Positions 1 to 5,125 of a stretch of 5,125 bases of DNA are shown here, in pieces. Both the position numbers and the translations under genes were made by a program. Source of the DNA: an uncultured Clostridia bacterium. GTDB taxonomy: Bacteria; Bacillota; Clostridia; Oscillospirales; Acutalibacteraceae. Position 1 is the stretch's first letter. Each line of letters opens with the position of its first letter. The DNA is taken from contig CAMBNE010000111.1 in the NCBI GenBank assembly GCA_945868935.1, forward strand, positions 1 to 5,125, given 5' to 3'. Below the pieces are notes generated by a model that worked only from the letters and a program-made list of their open reading frames with translations, did not search any database and was not told the origin of the DNA.

Positions 1-10
1 ACGACCAAAA

Positions 11-38
11 CTCCACTCTCCACACTCCAAAATCCACA
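11..38. repeat. Degenerate 7-bp tandem repeat (about four units)
   Basis: Four consecutive heptamers can be read in register: CTCCACT, CTCCACA, CTCCAAA and ATCCACA. They sit in a stretch with no G on the + strand from position 4 to 42. The array starts within a few bases of the window edge, so it may extend further left. It lies upstream of the membrane protein gene and overlaps no recognisable gene. It may be a remnant of a short tandem heptamer repeat or simply low-complexity spacer; no function is inferred. Confidence 0.5.
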
Positions 39-95
39 AACTGCTAAATTATAGTTTATACAACAAAAAATAACATCATAATAAAGGGGTAGGGT

Positions 96-1583
96 ATGTT
101 AATTTTAAATCTATTGTGGTATTTTGTAATTTTTTCTTTCTGCGGCTGGGTTATAAACGGCATCAGAACGCTGTTTGAAGAAAAAAGATTTTACAACAAG
201 GGCTTTCTTGCCTCTCCGTTTTGTCCGTCATATGGAGTTGGAGCAGTAATTTGCTATCTTGCCCTGAATCACTTTCAGGATAATAAGTTTATTTTATTTT
301 TCGGAAGCTGCGTAATATTGTCGCTTGTTGTTGTCCTTATCGGTTTTTTTACCGAAAAAGCGCTTGGATTCAAGCCTTGGGATTTCAGTGATATGAAGCT
401 TAATATCGGCAGCTATATAACCCTGCCGTATTCGCTTTTACTCGGAATTATGGGAACAGTTCTTGTCGGTGCATTAATTCCGATTATAAATCCGATAATA
501 GAGCTTATTCCGTTTATCGTAAGCCTTATTGTAGTTCTTTCAATCTGCCTGCTTATTCTAATTGACTATGTTTTTTCAATAATCACAACTGTAAGATTAC
601 AGCACAGAATCAAAAAACTCAACGGTGTTTCAAGCCTGCTCGGAAGCGACGTTCCGCAGGAGAAAATTGATGAGCTTGAAAGCAACTATAATAAGCTTTT
701 TACTGAAAATATTATGCGAAGAAGGCTTGTTTCGGCATTCCCCGAGCTGAAAAACACAGCTTATGTAAAGCAGATTGCCGCAAAGCTTGATGAAATCAAA
801 ACTGATAATATGAAGGAGTACACGCAGGTGTACGAAAACAAAAACGAAGAACCTTTTGCATTCGGTTTTTGCTTTACAAAGCTGTTTTACCTTTTCCTTT
901 TCGGTTCAATGCTCGGCACATTGTTTGAAACTATCTGGGCGCTGTTTTCCGAGGGGCACTTTGAAATTCGTGTCGGAATGGTTTACGGTCCGTTTATTCC
1001 CGTTTACGGCGGCGGAGCATGCTTTTTAACAGCTGTTTTGTACAAGCTCTATAAGCTCAGCGATACGCTCATTTTTGTTATCAGCGCAGTAGTCGGAGCA
1101 GGGTTTGAATACTTCTGCTCGTGGTTTCAGGAAACGCTTTTCGGCACTGTTTCGTGGGACTACAGCAACACTGCCTTTAACCTCGACGGAAGAACAAACC
1201 TTATGTATGCGCTTATCTGGGGCTTTCTCGGCCTTGTGTGGGTGCGCTATCTTTACCCTTGGGCATCAATGCTGATTGAAAAAATTCCGAAACGTGCCGG
1301 CTCGATAATCACAACATTTCTTATTATCTTTATGCTGTTTAACGCCTTTATGTCAGTGTCTGCAACCTACCGCTGGACTCAGCGTGAGGACGGAATGCCT
1401 GCCTCAAACAGCTTTGACAAGTACCTTGACAAGCATTTTGACGATGATAAAATGAATTTCCTGTTCCCTCATATGCAGGACGTAAACGAAACGGGAATCA
1501 CTTCGCAGGGCTTGATTTCTTCCGAAAGACCGTATGAAACAAGCAGTTCCGATTATTCGCTGACAACTCAGCCGACAGAGTGA
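96..1583 (+). CDS. Putative ABC-transporter-type (CmpB-like) multi-pass membrane protein, two tandem domains
   Basis: This is a 495-residue integral membrane protein. It resembles the family annotated as putative ABC-transporter type IV / CmpB permease, whose biochemical role is not established. I count about ten hydrophobic segments: roughly residues 3-23, 40-58, 64-86, 107-130, 138-165, then 258-281, 296-316, 322-346, 367-389 and 403-424. A charged, probably cytosolic helical linker covers about 166-250. The halves are duplicates: FLASPFCPSYGVGA (38-51) matches VYGPFIPVYGGGA (296-308), and KPWDFSD (93-99) matches VSWDYSN (352-358). The C-terminal ~70 residues are polar and end in a Ser/Thr-rich tail. 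The ATG follows AAAGGGG at 83-89 by 6 nt. No ATP-binding cassette gene is nearby, so transport is not shown, and 'permease' is only a family label. The gap and new promoter downstream suggest it is not part of the purine operon. Confidence 0.8.
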   Translation: MLILNLLWYFVIFSFCGWVINGIRTLFEEKRFYNKGFLASPFCPSYGVGAVICYLALNHFQDNKFILFFGSCVILSLVVVLIGFFTEKALGFKPWDFSDMKLNIGSYITLPYSLLLGIMGTVLVGALIPIINPIIELIPFIVSLIVVLSICLLILIDYVFSIITTVRLQHRIKKLNGVSSLLGSDVPQEKIDELESNYNKLFTENIMRRRLVSAFPELKNTAYVKQIAAKLDEIKTDNMKEYTQVYENKNEEPFAFGFCFTKLFYLFLFGSMLGTLFETIWALFSEGHFEIRVGMVYGPFIPVYGGGACFLTAVLYKLYKLSDTLIFVISAVVGAGFEYFCSWFQETLFGTVSWDYSNTAFNLDGRTNLMYALIWGFLGLVWVRYLYPWASMLIEKIPKRAGSIITTFLIIFMLFNAFMSVSATYRWTQREDGMPASNSFDKYLDKHFDDDKMNFLFPHMQDVNETGITSQGLISSERPYETSSSDYSLTTQPTE

Positions 1584-1586
1584 AAT

Positions 1587-1608
1587 TCAGGCGATTACGG
1601 CTGATTTT
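1587..1608 (+). terminator. Weak candidate terminator hairpin after the membrane protein gene
   Basis: Just past the TGA stop, TCAGGCG and CGGCTGA can pair around a 4-base ATTA loop with one internal G-G mismatch, followed by TTTT. The stem is short and imperfect and the T-run is only four bases. It is therefore at best an inefficient terminator. Its only support is position, between a gene end and a new promoter. Confidence 0.25.
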
Positions 1609-1649
1609 CCAGATTTGTTGCAGATAATTAAAATAATTGGCATATTCTA

Positions 1650-1678
1650 TTGAAATTTCGACGCATTTTTAATATAAT
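1650..1678 (+). promoter_or_regulatory. Sigma-A-type promoter of the purine operon
   Basis: A -35 box TTGAAA (1650-1655) and a consensus -10 box TATAAT (1673-1678) are separated by exactly 17 bp. The upstream 1625-1648 stretch is AT-rich and could act as an UP-like element. Transcription would start near 1685, giving a 5' leader of about 65 nt before purE. A second TATAAT at 1678-1683 overlaps the first but would give a 22-bp spacer, so the first is preferred. The leader is too short for a purine riboswitch, and I see none of its conserved core sequences. Confidence 0.8.
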
Positions 1679-1693
1679 ATAATAGTTATACTC

Positions 1694-1716
1694 GGCAAGT
1701 ATGATTAATTCTTGTC
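1694..1716 (+). promoter_or_regulatory. Imperfect palindrome in the purE leader
   Basis: GGCAAG (1694-1699) can pair with CTTGTC (1711-1716), with one G-U wobble in RNA, around an 11-base AT-rich centre that is itself partly symmetric. It lies about +9 to +31 from the predicted start of transcription. That position would suit a repressor operator or a small leader hairpin. It matches no purine regulatory element I recognise (neither PurBox nor purine riboswitch), and a 6-bp stem can arise by chance. Confidence 0.25.
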
Positions 1717-1735
1717 AGGCTATAAAATACACGAC

Positions 1736-1742
1736 TAAGGAG
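1736..1742 (+). promoter_or_regulatory. Ribosome binding site of purE
   Basis: TAAGGAG lies 6 nt upstream of the ATG at 1749. It decides the purE start: an in-frame ATG at 1701 would add 16 residues but has no Shine-Dalgarno sequence, lies in the leader, and would extend the protein beyond the family's normal N-terminus. Confidence 0.85.
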
Positions 1743-1748
1743 CATATT

Positions 1749-2246
1749 ATGAAGAAAGTTGCAATCATAATGGGTTCAGACAGTGATTTTCCCGTAGTTT
1801 CAAAGGCTGTCAAAAAGTTAAAGGAATTCGGCGTTGAGTACGAGGTGCACGTTATGAGTGCTCACAGAACACCCGACGCTGCAATCGAGTTTTCTGCAAA
1901 CGCAAAGAAAAACGGATTCGGTGTAATCATTGCAGCCGCTGGAATGGCTGCACATCTTGCAGGTGTGCTTGCCGCAAAAACTACACTTCCCGTAATCGGA
2001 ATTCCCTGCAAATCTGCGCAGCTTGACGGTATGGACGCACTTCTTGCCACAGTTATGATGCCGACAGGAATCCCCGTTGCAACCGTTGCAGTTGACGGTG
2101 CGGCTAACGCTGCAATTCTTGCCGTAGAAATGCTTGCACTTTCTGATGATACGCTTGCAGAAAAGCTTGAAAATATGAAAAAAGAAATGGAAAACGGCGT
2201 TGCCGAAAAGGACAAGGCAATGCAGCTTAAGGTGGCAGAACTTTGA
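1749..2246 (+). CDS. purE: Class I PurE, N5-carboxyaminoimidazole ribonucleotide mutase
   Basis: This 165-residue protein has the normal length for a class I PurE, the cytosolic octameric enzyme that forms CAIR in de novo purine synthesis. In class I enzymes the substrate is N5-CAIR made by PurK. Visible motifs are GSDSD (9-13) near the N-terminus, SAHRTP (37-42) with the catalytic His39, AGMAAHL (64-70) with His69, and MPTGIPVATVAV (104-115) followed by AANAA (118-122). The His-Leu and MPxGxPV signatures assign it to class I rather than the AIR-carboxylase class II. One position differs from the E. coli-type loop AGGAAHLPG: the second Gly is Met66, and the Pro is Ala71. I believe this is common in Clostridia but could not check. 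It is first in the operon, and its TGA overlaps the purF start. No purK adjoins it. Confidence 0.95.
   Translation: MKKVAIIMGSDSDFPVVSKAVKKLKEFGVEYEVHVMSAHRTPDAAIEFSANAKKNGFGVIIAAAGMAAHLAGVLAAKTTLPVIGIPCKSAQLDGMDALLATVMMPTGIPVATVAVDGAANAAILAVEMLALSDDTLAEKLENMKKEMENGVAEKDKAMQLKVAEL
2229..2235 (+). promoter_or_regulatory. Ribosome binding site of purF, inside purE
   Basis: AAGGTGG lies within the last codons of purE, 7 nt before TTG at 2243. It is a one-mismatch version of AAGGAGG. It supports the non-ATG start, because no ATG, GTG or other TTG occurs in frame before the catalytic Cys codon. Confidence 0.75.
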
Positions 2247-3697
2247 TTAAGAATTTTGTTGACATAGATACAAAACTTGATAAGTTTAACGATGAATGCG
2301 GAGTTTTAGGTATCTACAGAAATGACGATGACCTCGACAGCGTTGCAATTACTCACGACGCTCTTTTCGGACTCCAGCACAGGGGACAGGAGAGCGCAGG
2401 AATTACCGTGAATTCTGAGGGCGAGTTTTCAACCGTCAAGGAGCTCGGTATGGTTTCCGAGGTGTTTACATCAAAAACGCTTTCAAAGCTTAAAAACGGC
2501 AAAATAGCTATCGGTCACGTTCGTTATACTTCTAACGAAAGCCTTGACCGTGCTTCAAATCAGCCCCTTGTTTTAAGATATAAAGAGGGCTCAATCGGAA
2601 TAGCAAGCAACGGCTCAATCACAAATTTCCCTGAAATCCGTATAGAGCTTGAGCGTGGCGGCGCAATCTTCCAGTCAAACTCCAACGCTGAGCTTATGGC
2701 TTATGTAATCGCATCCGAAAGGTGCTACACCGATAATTTGGAGGATGCAGTTCTTCGCTCAATGGACAGGCTTAAGGGCGCATATTCCACTGTTATTTGT
2801 GCGCCAACCCGTCTTATCGGCTTTCGTGATATGTACGGCTTCCGTCCGCTCTGCGTAGGAAAGATTAAGAACAGCTACGTCATTTCGTCCGAAAGCTGTG
2901 TGTTCGACAGTATCGGCGCAGAGTTTGTCCGTGACGTTGAGCCGGGTGAAATGATTGTAATTGACGAAGAGGGCTTCCATAGCTACAGGGCAAGAATGAC
3001 TGCCGAAAAGACGTCGCTTTGTCTTTTTGAATACGTTTACGTTGCTCGTCCCGACAGTATGATTGACGGCGTAAGCGTTCATAACGCACGTTTTAAGGCA
3101 GGCGAACTGCTTTACAAGGAATTTCCCATAAAAGCTGATATGGTATGCGGTGTTCCCGATTCGGGAATTATAGCCGCTGAGGGCTATGCAAAGGCATCGG
3201 GAATTCCGTTTGGAATGGGCTTTGTAAAAAATAAATACATAGGCAGAACGGTAGGAACGGGCAAGGACAAGAAAAAGCGTCTTTTGCAAACCCGACTTTC
3301 CGCACTCAAAGCAAACGTAGAGGGCAAGAGCGTTGTAATAATCGACGACTCAATTGTCAGAGGTGAAACGTCAAAGCATATTGTAAAGCTTATGCGTGAT
3401 GCAGGTGCAAAAGAGGTTCATATGCTTATAAGCTCACCTCCTTTTATCTGCCCCTGCTACTTCGGAATTGATATTCGTGATAAAGACAGCCTCATTGCAA
3501 ATAAATTGTCTATTGAAGAAATCAGAGAACTTATCGGTGCTGATTCACTCGGATATTTAAGCCTTGAAGATGTCAGAAAAATCGCAGAGAATGCAAACAT
3601 TGACCTTTGCGACGGTTGTTTCAGCGGCAGCTACAATGCTGAAATTCCGAGAACAATTTTTGTTGATAAATACGCTAAAAAAATAAATAAAAAATAA
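2243..3697 (+). CDS. purF: Amidophosphoribosyltransferase (glutamine PRPP amidotransferase), divergent
   Basis: This 484-residue cytosolic enzyme makes 5-phosphoribosylamine from PRPP and glutamine, the committed step of purine synthesis. The N-terminal half is an Ntn (class II) glutaminase: an 18-residue propeptide precedes Cys19 of CGVLGIY, followed by LQHRGQESAG (44-53) and HVRY (92-95, Arg94). The C-terminal half is a type I phosphoribosyltransferase with ARPDSMIDG (268-276), VPDSG (304-308) and IIDDSIVRG (366-374). Cys260, Cys405, Cys456 and Cys459 match the [4Fe-4S] ligands of the B. subtilis-type enzyme. Start is TTG, overlapping the purE stop by 4 nt. Oddities: the usual AHNGNL loop reads ASNGSI (121-126); the Asp of the SDTE motif is Asn148; the PRTase flexible loop (about 335-346) is Lys-rich and lacks the usual QPTQ-like sequence; and the PRPP loop reads RGETS instead of RGTTS. 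Family identity is secure. Whether glutamine use is normal is uncertain. Confidence 0.93.
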   Translation: MIKNFVDIDTKLDKFNDECGVLGIYRNDDDLDSVAITHDALFGLQHRGQESAGITVNSEGEFSTVKELGMVSEVFTSKTLSKLKNGKIAIGHVRYTSNESLDRASNQPLVLRYKEGSIGIASNGSITNFPEIRIELERGGAIFQSNSNAELMAYVIASERCYTDNLEDAVLRSMDRLKGAYSTVICAPTRLIGFRDMYGFRPLCVGKIKNSYVISSESCVFDSIGAEFVRDVEPGEMIVIDEEGFHSYRARMTAEKTSLCLFEYVYVARPDSMIDGVSVHNARFKAGELLYKEFPIKADMVCGVPDSGIIAAEGYAKASGIPFGMGFVKNKYIGRTVGTGKDKKKRLLQTRLSALKANVEGKSVVIIDDSIVRGETSKHIVKLMRDAGAKEVHMLISSPPFICPCYFGIDIRDKDSLIANKLSIEEIRELIGADSLGYLSLEDVRKIAENANIDLCDGCFSGSYNAEIPRTIFVDKYAKKINKK

Positions 3698-3698
3698 C

Positions 3699-3703
3699 GG
3701 AGG
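3699..3703 (+). promoter_or_regulatory. Ribosome binding site of purM
   Basis: GGAGG lies 6 nt before the ATG at 3710, in the 12-nt gap after the purF stop. It is preceded by a very A-rich tract (3677-3697) that should leave the site unstructured and accessible. Confidence 0.85.
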
Positions 3704-3709
3704 ATTACA

Positions 3710-4744
3710 ATGAACAGCTTTTCAGAAAGTTACAAGGCAGCAGGCGTTGACGTAACCGCAGGTTACAAAGCAGTCGAGCTGATGAAAAAACACGTTGCCC
3801 GCACAAAAATTGACGGTGTTGTTTCAGGTATCGGCGGCTTTGGCGGACTGTTTGCTCCGAATTTCAAGGGAATGGAGGAGCCTGTTTTAGTAAGCGGTAC
3901 AGACGGTGTCGGTACAAAAATCAAGCTTGCTTTTCTGCTTGACAAGCACGACACAATAGGAATTGACGCCGTTGCTATGTGCGTAAACGATATTATCTGC
4001 TGCGGCGCACAGCCCTTGTTTTTCCTTGACTACATTGCAATCGGAAAGAATATCCCCGAAAAGGTTGCTGAAATCGTATCGGGTATCGCAGAAGGCTGCG
4101 TTCAGTCAGGCTGCGCCCTCATCGGCGGCGAAACAGCCGAGCATCCCGGACTTATGCCGCTTGACGAATACGACGTTGCAGGATTCAGCGTAGGTATTGC
4201 CGACAAGCCAAAGCTTATTGACGGCTCAGACCTCAAAGCAGGCGATGTGCTTATCGGACTTCGTTCCTCCGGTGTTCACTCAAACGGTTTTTCACTTGTA
4301 AGAAAAATCTTCGGTATTGACGAAACGACAATCAACGCAGAGTACCCCGAGCTTGACAAGCCTCTCGGTGAAACTCTGCTCACACCTACAAAAATCTATG
4401 TAAAGCCTATCCTTTCTCTTATTAATGAAGTTAAGGTAAAGGCGATTTCTCATATCACAGGCGGCGGCTTCTACGAGAACATTCCCAGAATGCTCACAGA
4501 CGGACTCACCGCTAAAATCAAAAAGGACACCATTCCCGTACTTCCTATCTTCAAGCTTATGCAGAGAGTAGGCAACATTTCCGAGCACGATATGTTCAAT
4601 ACATTCAATATGGGCGTCGGAATGATTACAGCCGTAGCAAAAGAAGATGCTGACAAGGCTCTTGAAGTTTTAAAGGCTAACGGCGAAGACGCAGTAATCC
4701 TCGGCGAAGTTGTTGAGGGCAATGACGGAGTTGTGTTTGAATAA
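3710..4744 (+). CDS. purM: Phosphoribosylformylglycinamidine cyclo-ligase (AIR synthetase)
   Basis: This 344-residue cytosolic enzyme, full length for the family, closes the imidazole ring, converting FGAM and ATP to AIR, ADP and phosphate. It belongs to the PurM/PurL/SelD/HypE ATP-binding superfamily. Recognisable segments are the N-terminal SYKAAGVDV (7-15), the glycine-rich SGTDGVGTK (62-70), DAVAMCVND (86-94), [10 protein letters not shown] (99-108), GGETAEHPG (139-147), [11 protein letters not shown] (186-196), [13 protein letters not shown] (248-260) and FNMGVGM (299-305). The GGETAE loop continues as HPG where MPG is more usual; otherwise all motifs look canonical. It follows purF by 12 nt with its own strong ribosome binding site, and its TAA stop overlaps the purN start by one base. 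It supplies AIR, the compound carboxylated at the PurE step. Confidence 0.97.
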   Translation: MNSFSESYKAAGVDVTAGYKAVELMKKHVARTKIDGVVSGIGGFGGLFAPNFKGMEEPVLVSGTDGVGTKIKLAFLLDKHDTIGIDAVAMCVNDIICCGAQPLFFLDYIAIGKNIPEKVAEIVSGIAEGCVQSGCALIGGETAEHPGLMPLDEYDVAGFSVGIADKPKLIDGSDLKAGDVLIGLRSSGVHSNGFSLVRKIFGIDETTINAEYPELDKPLGETLLTPTKIYVKPILSLINEVKVKAISHITGGGFYENIPRMLTDGLTAKIKKDTIPVLPIFKLMQRVGNISEHDMFNTFNMGVGMITAVAKEDADKALEVLKANGEDAVILGEVVEGNDGVVFE

Positions 4745-5125
4745 TGAAAAATATTGTAGTTTTAGTTTCGGGCGGCGGCACAAATCTGCAAGCGCTTATC
4801 GACGCACAAAACAGGGGAGAGATAAAGAACGGAAAAATTTCCTGTGTAATCTCCTCAAATCCCAACGCTTATGCTCTAACACGTGCTGAGAATAATAATA
4901 TTCCCACAGAGGTCATAAGACGTAAGGATTTTGCAGAATTTGATGAATATGACAACGCCCTGACCGAGCTTTTAAAAAGCAAAAATGCCGACGTTGTGGT
5001 GCTTGCAGGCTTTATGACAATTCTCGGCAGTAAGGTTATTTCAGCGTTTGAAAATAAAATCATCAATATTCACCCCTCGCTTATTCCGTCCTTCTGCGGA
5101 GAGGGTTATTACGGACTTCACGTTC
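4744..5125 (+). CDS. purN: Phosphoribosylglycinamide formyltransferase, 3' end outside window
   Basis: The first 127 codons of PurN are present. The enzyme transfers a formyl group from 10-formyltetrahydrofolate to GAR to make FGAR. The phosphate-binding loop SGGGTNLQ is at residues 9-16, followed by VVVLAGFMTIL (84-94) and INIHPSLIP (107-115). Asn108 and His110 correspond to the catalytic Asn and His of the E. coli enzyme; the catalytic Asp would lie beyond the window edge. The SFCGEGYYGLHV run (116-127) resembles clostridial PurN. The family is about 190-210 residues, so roughly 60-80 codons are missing because the window stops, not because the gene is broken. The ATG overlaps the purM stop (TAATG). 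The nearest ribosome-binding-like CGGAG (4726-4730) is 13 nt away, so translation probably depends on coupling to purM. Confidence 0.95.
   Translation, partial: MKNIVVLVSGGGTNLQALIDAQNRGEIKNGKISCVISSNPNAYALTRAENNNIPTEVIRRKDFAEFDEYDNALTELLKSKNADVVVLAGFMTILGSKVISAFENKIINIHPSLIPSFCGEGYYGLHV

Noticed and set aside
50..55. TATAGT as a -10 box for the membrane protein gene
   Set aside because: The base-17 position upstream holds only A/C-rich sequence with no TTGACA-like -35 box, so one weak hexamer in AT-rich DNA is not enough to call a promoter.
341..354. CGGT-T6-ACCG small hairpin and T7 run inside the membrane protein gene
   Set aside because: The reading frame runs through it without break and the stem is only four base pairs. 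It is unlikely to act as a terminator or phase-variable tract.
1701..1748. In-frame ATG at 1701 as the purE start, adding 16 residues
   Set aside because: No ribosome binding site precedes it, it lies in the predicted leader near the transcription start, and PurE proteins begin a few residues before GSDSD. The ATG at 1749 has TAAGGAG at good spacing.
1584..1748. Purine, PRPP or other known riboswitch, tRNA or small RNA between the membrane protein gene and purE
   Set aside because: No conserved riboswitch core, cloverleaf or strong extended stem could be found by eye. The space after the promoter is only about 65 nt.
1862..2215. 117-codon open frame on the - strand within purE
   Set aside because: The Ala/Ser-rich low-complexity translation is antisense to conserved purE; nothing supports it as a gene.
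2759..3289. 176-codon open frame on the - strand within purF
   Set aside because: It lies entirely antisense to a well-conserved coding region, its translation shows no recognisable domain, and no ribosome binding site was evident. It is a composition shadow.
3677..3694. A7 and A6 runs at the end of purF as a slippage or frameshift site
   Set aside because: They encode the Lys/Asn-rich tail just before the stop, where slippage would change only a few residues. A-rich sequence before a ribosome binding site is common.

Overview
The window looks like ordinary chromosomal DNA from a Bacillota genome, most likely class Clostridia (an Oscillospiraceae/Ruminococcaceae-type gut anaerobe). This rests on the moderately AT-rich base composition, strong purine-rich ribosome binding sites, a Bacillus-type PurF with Fe-S cluster cysteines, and the clostridial style of the PurE and PurN sequences. 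The taxonomic placement is an inference from protein style, not from a marker gene.

Layout: all five genes lie on the + strand. Bases 1-95 are a leader that begins with a degenerate 7-bp tandem repeat. Bases 96-1583 encode a 10-TM membrane protein made of two copies of the putative 'ABC-transporter type IV / CmpB' domain; its function is unknown. A 165-bp gap (1584-1748) holds a weak hairpin, a clear sigma-A-type promoter (TTGAAA-17 bp-TATAAT) and a leader of about 65 nt with an imperfect palindrome. The purine operon follows: purE (1749-2246), purF (2243-3697, TTG start overlapping the purE stop), purM (3710-4744) and purN (4744 to the window edge, 3' end cut off). The tight spacing (4-nt overlap, 12-nt gap, 1-nt overlap) supports one translationally coupled transcript.

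Together the genes cover scattered steps of de novo IMP synthesis: PurF makes phosphoribosylamine from PRPP and glutamine, PurN formylates GAR, PurM closes the imidazole ring to give AIR, and PurE carries out the carboxylation step to CAIR. purK, purC, purD and purSQL are not in the window.

The window does not show a new defence, mobile or RNA system. The most noteworthy signal is PurF. Its fold, Fe-S ligands, catalytic Cys and PRPP motif core are intact, but several normally near-invariant residues differ. These include the Asp that holds the glutamine amino group (Asn here), the flexible PRTase loop, and a Glu inside the PRPP phosphate loop.
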